From assembly GCF_965363235.1 (NCBI RefSeq), contig NC_134839.1, forward strand, positions 113,392,517 through 113,456,516: a stretch of 64,000 nt of DNA, in the 5' to 3' direction. Positions 33,475 through 43,949 of the stretch are shown one piece after another; position 1 is the stretch's first letter, and each line of letters starts with the position of its first letter. This DNA comes from Mytilus galloprovincialis. Its lineage: Eukaryota; Mollusca; Bivalvia; Mytilida; Mytilidae. The position numbers and the translations under genes are program-made. Under the pieces are notes generated by a model, which saw only the letters and a list, made by a program, of their open reading frames with translations, was not told where the DNA came from and did not search any database.

Positions 33475-33720
33475 TTTCTTATGTAGAAAATAGTAGATTA
33501 AACCTTGTTTTATAGCTAGATGAACGTGTATGACAGTTACATAAAATTTCATTTTTAAGACAACAATGTGTGAACCAAACAAACAGACATACGCGTAAAA
33601 ATGTTAACGATAGGGGTACAACAGTCAACATTGTGTTATAATCTTAATCACTACAAAAACAAAATAAAAACAAACAAAGATGTCAACAAAGAAAAACAAA
33701 TAGCATAAAGATAAAGCATT
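33475..33720 (-). repeat. R1 copy spanning the duplication breakpoint
   Basis: Reverse-strand R1 runs across 33593, where similarity with copy A begins. Left of 33593 it has TTATGTAGAAAATAGTAG and TTATAGCTAG; right of it, GGGGTACAACAGTCAACATT. At copy A only the right part is present. Confidence 0.6.
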
Positions 33721-33904
33721 AAAGCAAAACTGAAAGAAGAGCATTCGAATGTTACCATGACACAATAACACAATAAGAGGATGTAAAAGAAACGAGTCAA
33801 TCCTAACGGATATTACCAAAAAATTAACTTAAACAGGTAAACAATTTATATAGATAAATAAAGGAACACTATATTTCGTGATTAAATTAAGTTGATAAAC
33901 AACG

Positions 33905-34580
33905 TCAGTACCTAGAATCTGTACTTCATACATTATATGTGAAGTTGATAAGAGATATTCATCAAAAAGTTTTTGGTATCTTCCAATGAACTTTTTTATG
34001 AAAAGGTAGTTAAGTGCTTTGACATTATCCTGGGTGAACAAATTTGTGTTCAGACACTGGTGACGTTGTATAAAGTCGGAACAGCAGCTGTAAGCTCTTG
34101 AATACCGAATTCATACAATATTGTAGGAGTATATTTTATAATCATAACTGGACACCAAGAGCTTAAATAACAATGATTTGATAGTCATAAGGATAAATCT
34201 AAAACCAAAATGACAAAGAGTTCTAAAATTTGACACTGCAAAACCTCACTTTTTTTTTTATAAAAGCCGTCAAGAAAATTGACCTATTAGCGTTATTCGA
34301 AAAGAGAGGCAAACCATACCAAGGGATATTCAAACTGATGAGTCGAAAACAAACTGACAATGCTGGGACAAAAAAGAAAAACAAACTCACAATGCCACGA
34401 CAAAAAAGAAAAAGACGAAAAAGAGAAAAGACAAACAATACACATAACATAGGAAAAACAAAAGACTGAAATATAAAAAAAAAACGCCAAAAACCGAGAA
34501 AAATATTGGGTGATCCACGGGTTGGGTGGTGCTCATGGAAGTACAGATCCGGTCATCATTATAATTCGGTAGGCAACATT
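33905..34580 (-). mobile_element. Penelope-like RT and tail fragments, copy B
   Basis: Duplicate of the 355-1010 block: RT C-terminal remnant at 33905-34090 and tail-like sequence at 34300-34580, with small indels. One frame reads FIKKFIGRYQKLFDEYLLS. Confidence 0.55.
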
Positions 34581-34699
34581 AGATTTATATTCTGAATAAT
34601 TATAATAGTAATTAAATTGAATATATCATTGTAAAAAACATAAGTGTATAATACAAAAGAATTTTTATATTCCACAAACAAACACATTTTTATGCAAGC

Positions 34700-36655
34700 G
34701 AAACATTATCAAAATAAAGATTGTAACTTCTGTACAAAAGAACGTTTGAAATAATGTGCTTTTAAAAATCTTTTATAATTAAACATATAAAACATTACGG
34801 AGAAATGAAATAATTTTTATGATATAATTTACACATTTATTTGAAGGATAGTTGAACCGAAATTATTTATGTTAGATATTCAGGGCTTATATATTATTTA
34901 TGAAGAGTGCTATATTTCTAACCAAAAAAACACCCAGATGTAATCTTGGTCTTTCAAGGAATTCAAGAGAAAAGAAAAATCCTAAAATATCAAGCTTTTC
35001 TTTTATAGCTGTTCAACAGGATTTGAACGATGTATGATCAAAATAAGGATTAATAAAAAAAATCCAAGTTAATTTAAAAAAGGTTTGTCCATCAAATCAA
35101 ACGTTAGACATGTCAACCTATGGAACGACTATGAATCAGCAGTTAACTCCTGACTTGGTACATACGTTGGTGGGTTAATTGGGCGAGAAAACCCATACTA
35201 GTATATCAAAGTGACAATCATTGGAAGCAAGAAGCCAACACTGTTTAAACTAATTATTCGTCATAGGCATACAACACAACTGACTTTAACAAAAGGTGCA
35301 TTTACCTAGAAAATATGGTTTTATAGCTAACTGTTTTGTATTATGTTGTTTGTCTTTTTGGTAGTTTTCCTTTTTCTGACATGGCAAGATGAGCTCGTAG
35401 TGATTATCCACTCTGTGACAGCTTTTGAGAAAGTATGCATAGGCGTGCATTTTCAAATCATAAACGAATATGGTAATTGCAAATTCTGTAGTATAAATAT
35501 TTTAGTTTGAACAAAATCATTCCCCATTCTGTTCATTAATACAACAAAAAAGATAAATATTTCTTTATTTTTCATAAATGCATTATTTGCAATTTACATA
35601 ATATAGATAAAAATAGCATAGGTATAAATTTCAGGTTGCTTCAGTGACAAGTTGTTGTTGTACACAAAATCGTATTACTGTCCCTGAAATAGAATATGTT
35701 ATTGTCTTAAATGCAAAATGTTTGACCTTACCCGGGGCAGCATTAAATAAATGTCGCCAATATTTGCTATTTCATTCACAAATTTATATCAAATCAATTC
35801 CTTTCATTTGGGAATATCAATGAATAGTTGATATTCCATTAACAGATTGGTTTAATTCACTCATTTGATTTCAAAATGACATTTTAATGATATAAATAAT
35901 AGTTTATTAATTTCGTGCGCACGAAACCTTGTCTATATTATATTTAACCAGGAAAAGCAAAAACAGAAAATTTCAAAGCCGATGTATGAACACTTGAACA
36001 CTTCAGTTATTTGACGAACAGGATATAAAAAAACAACATAAGACAAGTTTGTCGGGGGATTCTTAGCTTTGTAACAACTACATGTATCGGCTATTGTTAG
36101 ATAATTAGACATATAGGTAAGTTTACAGTCATTGCAGTATCGAAGTTCTGACTACTAAACTTCTTATAACAAAAATTAATTATAATCTGAAATCTATATA
36201 TTTAATGTATTTTCGTGTTTAACCAATTACTTTTCCCAAACTTTAAAAAAAAAAATTAAACTAGGAATGATTTTGAACTAATGGTTTAGGAGGCAAAAGC
36301 CGATCTAACCCCTAACACTACAAAAAAGCAATAATATGTAGTGATAAACGACTGTTAAACTGTTAACGTTTTGTTCCGTTGCTTGATTTTGTTGATCATA
36401 TGGTTTTGTCGGTATCGTAGACTTTCCCATTGTTTAATATAACTTTGAGTCCGATATTTTTGTAAATACTTTTTTGATAGAAATTTGGATTTTAACAATA
36501 TATCGCTGTAACGTTGTACAATGTATATACAAATGTTTACTAGCTTGATTTTCCTGAGAAGAATGAACATGCATCTTTTTTATGTTTTGTTTGTTATATC
36601 TGTATATCACGTCTTCAGATTAATATTATGTAAAGTCACATGTAGATAAGTCTAC
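34700..36655. other. Duplicated non-coding stretch, no gene seen
   Basis: Counterpart of 1050-3180. It is AT-rich and has small indels relative to copy A. No open frame is preserved in both copies. Confidence 0.55.
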
Positions 36656-36657
36656 GC

Positions 36658-37413
36658 GAATCGTGTATATGTAATAAGTATTTGATTCTTTAAGCTTACG
36701 GTTGATTTCTCACAAATAAAGTGGAAACGCTTGTTACAATTAATACCATTCAAGTTGTATGAAATGATCTTTTGAATATGGGCACAGTTTTCCTTTGCAT
36801 TATTTGGTTCATTTACATCCCATGAAGTAAATGTCAGTGGAGTTAAATCGGACACCCATTCCCATTGTCCATGAACCTATCCATCGTTGTTTATGTGTGA
36901 CTGGAAATAAAATCATCGCTATCATTATTTCTTCCCATAGCTAAGTTCGTGCCTAAAATCTAATTCCAGTTATTCGCAATATTTCTAATATGTGTATGCA
37001 TGGAATCTATTATTTCGATGAGAGTTGTTAATTCTTGTAAGAAAGAAATTATTTTCCTTCCTTTTTTTCAATATTGAAAATGTTACATTTTTGTCTTTGA
37101 AATATATCTATATTCATTAATGGCTGAATTAACTAAAAATGAAAAACTAAATGAAGTATCATATTAATTGCTGATAATACGTTTCTTATTCAGCTAATTC
37201 TTATTTTCATTATTATGTCTTTCTCTTGAATGTTTTTCTATGAATAATGGAAGCAAAAACCACCAAGCAGAGAAAAAGTAACACGTGTAACACTTCAGAA
37301 ATCAGTAACTTTATATAATTCCTCTACAAACCTTTAGCCTGTCGTTTTATCCAAATATTTTCTGAGGCACTTTCAATTTTTACCAAATTACTTGACTTCT
37401 GTCTACATTCACG
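36658..37413 (-). pseudogene. C-type lectin, copy B, truncated
   Basis: Only the last two coding exons remain (exon 5 at about 36658-36900, exon 4 at 37332-37413); exons 1 to 3 are absent. Exon 5 keeps SWDVNEPNNAKENCAH and FICEK, but the calcium-binding WND of copy A reads LNG. An 11-base deletion relative to copy A (near 36877) shifts the frame ahead of WEW. The exon 4 acceptor is CAA instead of CAG (37414-37416). Without the copy A repeat insertion, the frame runs past the FICEK end. This is a clear pseudogene. Confidence 0.85.
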
Positions 37414-37539
37414 TTGAAAAAAACATCGTTATTAAGATTTAAAATACAGACACACACACACAATAATATTCAACATATATGTAATATTCTTAAACGTGCC
37501 CATGCCACCAAACGTGTCTAGTTCCGTCTATTTCCTAAC

Positions 37540-37720
37540 GTTGACCTACCGAATTGACTTTATTTGTACTATCACGAGTAACAAGACAGATGCCACAAGT
37601 GGAGTAGATTCCGGAGCACCTAATATCACCCTCGGTTTCATATTGCTCAGTCTTAAGTTTTCTATGTTGTGTTTTGTGTATTATTGCTTGTCCATTTGAT
37701 TTTCGTTTTAATAATATAGT
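37540..37720 (+). mobile_element. Penelope-like element tail remnant, copy B
   Basis: TTGACCTACCGAATTGACTT through GGTTTCATATTGCTCAGTC; longer than the equivalent at 4361. It predates the duplication. Confidence 0.55.
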
Positions 37721-37944
37721 CGTGTTATACTAGGATTAAAAGACAAAAAAAAATATGAAACATTTAATCAGTGACGGCAGGACATGTACAGAGGGACATA
37801 ATTCCCGGGAAATTAAAGAGCTAATTGGTTAGATCATTGACGTCACATGGTCATGTTCGGTGTATAAGTTATACCAATATGTAATTCTGCTATGATAATC
37901 ATGAATCTTTTTCCTATAGATCTTTTCAAATAAGAAGTAAATCG

Positions 37945-39660
37945 TCCCCCGTCAATTATTAATTGGAATGAGTGTCGTAATACCATCCACGACTCACTCC
38001 ATACTTACTGTATGAAATGGATAAAACGGGAAAAAGCTGACAAAAAATCTTTGGACTCTTTTTTTAATTCAGTAATGAAGATAGTTGATATACGTATTCA
38101 ACATTTTAAAGAACATTTTACTATTAACAATAACCACAAAAAAACCTATTTCTCGTATCAAACATAAACTAAAAGAACTAGCCAAGAAATTTGTTTTTGT
38201 CCCGGCCGATAAAGCTGCTAATAATATTATTATTGTTTGACGTAAATTTTACATTGAGGTTCTGAAAAAAGAAATCACCAATTCACCAACATTCCAACTG
38301 ACTCCATTTTCAGAAAACGACATCTGTAACAAACATAAACTTTTAGCCACTGCTTTACAAGCAGAGCCAAATACAATGAAAGTCCCAACTACGTACTGGC
38401 TTCGGAAGCTACACAAAACACCTTACAAATATAGATTTATTTCGTCTTCAAGCCATTGTTCCACTTATAAATTGTCTATTCTTCTTACCAGCACACTTGG
38501 TACAATTAAAAACCTGATGATGAATTGTTCAAATAAGGCCTTCGAAAATAGTGGAATTAATTACTTTTGGAGTGTCAAGAACTCGTTGGAAGTACTTGAT
38601 AAACTGCATGCTTATATTGGTGATTTTGAATCTGTTCAAAGTTTTGATTTTTCTACCATATTGCCTCACATTCTCATTAAGAAAAAAATTCACACACCTA
38701 ATTAAATGGGCATTTAAAAAGTCAGAATGTGAATATATATGTTCAAACTCTTTTAGGTCATTTTTTAGTAGCAATAAACAAAAAAAACTATGTCAATTGG
38801 ACATGCTTTGATACTATATATATCCTTGAATTTTTACTAGATAACATTTTTGTTCGCTTTGGGGATTCCGTATATCGTCAGATTATCGGAATTCCAATGG
38901 GGACTAACTGTGCACCACTTATTGCGGACCTGTTTTTGTATTGCTATGAGTTACAATTTATGACAAAAATAAGCAAAGACCCATCGAAACAACATCTGAT
39001 AAAAAAAATTAATAATACTTTTAGATATTTTGATGATATTTTGGCTCTCAATAATGACGACTTCAGTATGTATATTAAAGAAATTTATCCTGTTGAACTT
39101 ACTTTAAATAAAGCTAATAATAACAATGACCACTGCCCTTTCCTCGATCTTGATATCTATATCATTAACAGAAAGCTGAATACTAAAATTTATGATAAAA
39201 GAGATGATTTTTCATTTCCTATCGTTAATTATCCATTTTTAGATGGTGACGTTCCCTTGTCACCATCTTACGGTGTTTATATATCTCAACTTGTACGATT
39301 CGCTCGTGTATGTAACAATGTTTTAGATTTTAACGAGAGAAATTCATGAATTACTGAAAAAAATATTACACCAGGGTTTTCGATATCACAAACTAGTCAA
39401 AACATTTACTAAATTTTATCATCGGTATAAAGACATCATTCGTAAATATAGCTCAACATGCAGACTTCTTATACGTTCAGGTATTTCACATCCAATTTTT
39501 TATGGAAATATTCTTTATAAAGCACAAAGGTGTCAGTATTCACCTCAAAACCTAACAAAACCTTTGAATAGACTTATTAAGAAGGGATATAGTTACGATA
39601 CTGTTGTCAGGTCATTAAAGATTGCATATTTTGGCGTTAATATTTTTTCCATGTACTGAT
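37945..39660 (+). mobile_element. Penelope-like element, RT part, copy B only
   Basis: This encodes an RT of a different subfamily from the Naiad at 25.7 kb: TYWLRKLHKTPYKYRFISS, IGIPMGTNCAPLIADLFLY, catalytic FRYFDDILALNN, PFLDLDIYI, YDKRDDFSFPIVNYPF and, after the RT, SGISHPIFYGNILYKAQR. It starts around the linker (NYWNECRNTIHDSL), so the 5' part is missing and no GIY-YIG is visible. A few breaks interrupt it. It occupies the place of the copy A segment 4.66-11.94 kb and therefore of lectin exons 1 to 3. No pseudo-LTR or target duplication was found. Confidence 0.8.
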
Positions 39661-40016
39661 TATTTCCTTAAATATTTCTTAATGTTTCCTTTTAACATCT
39701 ATGCACGTAAGATGATTAATGCTTAATAAATACAATAGGAAATTATTTGTTTTATAAATAGTATCACCGAGAAAAGTCTCCTAGGGAGAATTCAGTTTAT
39801 TTCCTCTTTGTCAATTAAGACTCCTAGTGAGGTTCCACTAAATTTTCTCAATGTATATCGTTATTTCATTTAAGATGATAAATAATTATAGAGCTACATT
39901 TTTTGACTGAAGTCTTGTGTGTTTCATTGACAGCTAAAATTCTTTAGGTAAGCATCATATTTTTATCTTTCTCAATTTTACTTGAATTTTATAAGAAAGC
40001 ATGCCGTATTATAAAG

Positions 40017-40298
40017 ATAGTTATCAAAGGTACCAGGCTTATAATTTAGAACGTCAAACACGTGATTCATCTTCATAAGACTCATCAGTGATGCTCAGAT
40101 CATAAAGTTTTAACGCAAAACAATTACAAAGTTAGAGAGCAAAGAGGATTCAGAATTCTAAAAAATTGGGCCAAATATGGCAAATATTGGATAAGAAAAT
40201 CCTTTTGTCAACAGGAAATTCATCAAAAAGATCGTCTAATTGATATTCATGTCAACACCGAAGTGCTGACTACTGGGCTGGTGATACCCTCGGTTACT
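40017..40298 (-). mobile_element. Retrozyme-family insertion, copy B only
   Basis: Copy A reads through from TATTATAAAGATG while copy B has about 280 extra bases: AGTTATCAAAGGTACCAGG, a decayed hammerhead (ACTCATCAGTGATGCTC, with the GAAA part lost) and GGGCTGGTGATACCCTCGG. A post-duplication insertion in B or a loss in A. Confidence 0.6.
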
Positions 40299-40734
40299 CT
40301 GTATTAAACGAGTATTTAAATGAGCCATATAAGACGAATTAAGTAATTAATAGAAATGCACAATTATAGAATTCAGAAAAATCTTTGCATTGTAAATTTT
40401 GGGTTTTTTTTATTATTAAATCAGAAATTATCTACCATGCAATCAAATGTCTTGGTTAAATTAGTCCCCTTAAAGTTAAGTTATTTTCTTTATCTTACAT
40501 GCTGGAATAAAAAAAAACTGAAAATCCTTTCAACTTCAAGGAAATATTTTCAGTAACAGCGCCTCTGACGTACATAATTGTAATCCTGGTATCTATGTTG
40601 AGTTTATGTATTGCTAAAGACTGCATGTTAACAAGCACAATGTTATTGACACATATTTATTGTTAAATACTGCAAGTTAACAAGTATGTAAAACAATTGC
40701 AGTGTTATTCATTAAAATAATGCCAATCTAGTGT

Positions 40735-40905
40735 CTTTGGTAGGGTTCGTGTTGTTTATTCGTTAGTTTTCTATGTTGTGACATGTGTACTATTGTTTGT
40801 CTGTTTGGGGTTTTTTTTTCATTTTAAGCCATGGCGTTGTCATTGTATTTTAGATTTATGAGTTTGACTGTCACTTTGGTATCTTTCGTCCCTTTTTTAC
40901 CCCTG
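40735..40905 (+). mobile_element. Naiad-type tail fragment, copy B only
   Basis: GGGTTCGTGTTGTTTATTC, then CCATGGCGTTGTCATTG and TGGTATCTTTCGTCCC, closely matching 29290-29437. It has no RT part. It is absent from copy A at about 12714. Confidence 0.65.
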
Positions 40906-42091
40906 TTGAAAGGTCATAAATCGATTGAGAGGAAAAAAATCCGGGTTATAAAGCCAAGGGTGACGCATTAACTACAAGAGTCAATCAATTGAACAATAGA
41001 AACACTGAAGTGTATCAAAATCAAACGCCAACTCGGCAACATACAAACGGACTATTTGATAACAACTGCCATATTCCTGTCTTGGAACAGGACATTGTAA
41101 GATAAATGGTGGGTTGAATCAGGAACATAGATATTGACGAATCAAACATCACAATTATATTAGAAATATTATATTACAAATATATCTACCTTAAGATAAA
41201 ACTTGTATATGTTAATTTGTTTGTAATAATGTGGTTAATTTATTGAGCAATATTAATGGTTTGCTGTCAGACGTTCCCAAAATCATAAAATCTCGCGAAG
41301 TCTCATGAAATTCTGGAATTTAACAATTTTGTGTTGTAAAGCCTTTCAGATTCATTGCTTGTTAAATATCATCAAATTATCAGTAAGATATTCAATTTAC
41401 AAAGTATATTACTAAAAATGTATTATTAATCACCAGAAAGGAGATAATTTGTTGACATTGTAGAGATACTTCATGAAAGAAGTAACGGTAGTTAATGTCA
41501 AACAAGACTTATTAAACAAGTTAAAACAAAAATTTTCATTTCTCTAATGTTTATTAAAAAGCAACAAACAATATTCTGTTTTGGTTGATCAAATGAATGT
41601 TTGATTCATCTACATCAACCATACTGTTTGATTCATTTTGTTGTCAATATCAGAAGAAATTACACTATTTTGACAATCAAAGAAACTACTGAAGTCGAAT
41701 TAATGATGCAATAAGTCATATATGCATAACTTTCAATTAACGATGCACATTACTGCTAACGATGCACATTACTGTTATAATGAGCAAAAATACTTTCAAA
41801 CAAAATTTATAACTGTAGTCATTTTCATGTTTGTTAAAATATTGCCGTTTTGTCAGCTTTTAATTACGGAAACTTTATGTTTATTTCTCCGGAGAAAAGA
41901 TATTCGTACAAATTGTATCAATGTCAATCTAATTTTTAGAGTAGCTAGTGTTTCTCTGATGGATGTTGTGTCTGTTTGTCTACTTTTATGGTAACATAAA
42001 TAATTCAAAGAGAAACAATGTTCTGCTTAATCTAGAATAACCATAACAGGATTAACGTGCAAGATCTGTTTCTATCTATTTACAGGTAAAA

Positions 42092-43378
42092 ATGATAGTT
42101 CTTATTTTAGTATGTGTATTGAAAACAGGCATGGTTCGACCACAGGGAACCGATTTGTTATCTGAAACAACAAACCTGTTTCCGTCCAATCAAAACAATC
42201 ACCCACGGATCAATGGTTTAACAAGTATAAAGGCCGGGGACAAAATACATTCAGAATCAACCACTAAACTGAGTCCATCAACGGACACAAACTCTCTATC
42301 TTCAACTATCATTGTAAATCTAACCTCGGGAGATGTCGCGATTTCCTTAATAGCCAATGATTCAAATAATGGAGTAATAGAGAAAAATCGCAATGGCAAA
42401 AAAGGAAACGATATGGATGGCGTAATTGATTATGTAAAATATGTACAGAACGTGTATGTCTTACCGCCACTCTGCATGGCTGGAATAGCGGGAAACACGG
42501 TCGTTGGAACAGTTTTATTCAAACAAAGAAGCCTGAATTCGTCTTTCATTTACATGTTTGCTATGGTTGTCGCTGACATATTAAGTTTGATATCAGATCT
42601 GTTCATTTCTGCAGGAACTATAATCGAACAGTATACCACATCAGAATGTTTGCGGAAACATTCAATTGAAATGAGTCATTGGAGCGGAGCGTTAGTGTCG
42701 ATTACATTTCGCTGCACGGCTATAAATATTGTGTGCATTCTTTCCGTTGAAAGATTCATTGCAATATCTTATCCATTTCATCTCAAATCCGCCTTAACCG
42801 TCAGATTCCCTCTTACTTTTGTTTCCCTTGCGTTTCTCATTGGTATATTTGCTAATATAGCAAAACCGATTAATATTAAATTCATGGATATCCAGAAAGG
42901 CAATACAAGTGTTTATGGAGCGGTTAGAACGGACTTTTATGTAGCCAATAAGGAGATAATGAATACAGTAGTATTTTCCCAACGACTGTTCACCGGACCT
43001 GTACAGATCATTATGTTTTGTGTGATGAACGTGCTAATAATACGCGGCATGTTTCGAAGTAGAAAAAACATCAAGGCTGTAAATTCGACATTGATAAGTG
43101 ATCGAAAGCATTTACAGGCCAAGCTTTGCAAACTATTCCTAGTTCTCTGTGCTTGGAACATACTAGCATTTATACCCAATTCTATTTTATTGATGATTGC
43201 AAGGTTTTTCCCAAAGCTTGGACTAAGTAATTTAAGATCGTACACAGCATGGCTTATTGGGGACAGTGGTGATATTCTACGCGTTATAAACAGTGCGAGT
43301 GATTTTATTGTTATTATTCTTATGTCCTCAAATATTCGAAAATCCTTTTGTAGTATGTTTAAGCGCAAAACTATTTAA
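42092..43378 (+). CDS. Rhodopsin-like GPCR, copy B (428 aa)
   Basis: Full-length paralogue of the copy A receptor with the same layout: signal-like N-terminus, Ser/Thr-rich extracellular tail, TM1 GN, VAD, ERF, CAWNILAFIPN, SASDF. By eye it differs at about 17 positions in the first 115 residues but only about 18 in the remaining 313. It also lacks three residues (MGV) in the third intracellular loop. A new Cys appears before TM3 (SECL versus SERL), which does not restore the canonical disulfide because no partner is visible in loop 2. The same 3' splice site (CTATTTACAG) precedes the ATG. Intact reading frames in both copies suggest that both are under selection. Ligand unknown. Confidence 0.88.
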   Translation: MIVLILVCVLKTGMVRPQGTDLLSETTNLFPSNQNNHPRINGLTSIKAGDKIHSESTTKLSPSTDTNSLSSTIIVNLTSGDVAISLIANDSNNGVIEKNRNGKKGNDMDGVIDYVKYVQNVYVLPPLCMAGIAGNTVVGTVLFKQRSLNSSFIYMFAMVVADILSLISDLFISAGTIIEQYTTSECLRKHSIEMSHWSGALVSITFRCTAINIVCILSVERFIAISYPFHLKSALTVRFPLTFVSLAFLIGIFANIAKPINIKFMDIQKGNTSVYGAVRTDFYVANKEIMNTVVFSQRLFTGPVQIIMFCVMNVLIIRGMFRSRKNIKAVNSTLISDRKHLQAKLCKLFLVLCAWNILAFIPNSILLMIARFFPKLGLSNLRSYTAWLIGDSGDILRVINSASDFIVIILMSSNIRKSFCSMFKRKTI

Positions 43379-43754
43379 CTTAAGCAATAACTTTTATCAC
43401 TTTCAACATTACAGCTCACTCTTTTAACTATAAGTCATCAGTTATACCGTGTATGGGCATAATTCCTGTTGATGGAATAAAACTAATTTCGTATCATGCT
43501 ATGAATTGTTCAAACTGTTCCAAAGAAAAATGAAGAGATATACAAATATTCATGAATTTTCTAAATTTTAGAGAAAGAAACAATATGAAAAAGTGTTCAA
43601 CGGTCCCTTTGACCTGCAGTATCACATTTGTATTCTTAGGTTAAAATTGGGTATTATGTATATGTTCTATGACTTCTTACAGTGTAAAATTGCGTGTAGT
43701 TAGTAATTTCTTCCAGTAGTTTTCTTAAAAGTTGAGGTTTTTTTTCTGTATGAT

Positions 43755-43760
43755 AATAAA
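43755..43760 (+). terminator. Probable polyadenylation signal of GPCR B
   Basis: AATAAA in the same conserved context as copy A (TGATAATAAATGTTGTAAAG). Confidence 0.5.
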
Positions 43761-43794
43761 TGTTGTAAAGCTAAGAATAATTTAAATCTAGGTT

Positions 43795-43945
43795 TTTATG
43801 TTAATTTTCTACCTATGAAACTACCTGTACAAAGTCAGGAATATGACATTTCATTCGTTTGATGTGTTTGAGCTTTTAATTTTGCCATTCGATTACGTTT
43901 TAAATTTTCCTCCGAATTCGGTATTTTTGTTATTTTACTTTTCTC
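43795..43945 (+). repeat. Dispersed repeat R1, 3' half
   Basis: GTCAGGAATATGACATTTC to TTTTCCTCCGAATTCGG. It ends right where the 59-bp satellite begins, as in the copy A counterpart. Confidence 0.5.
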
Positions 43946-43949
43946 AAAT

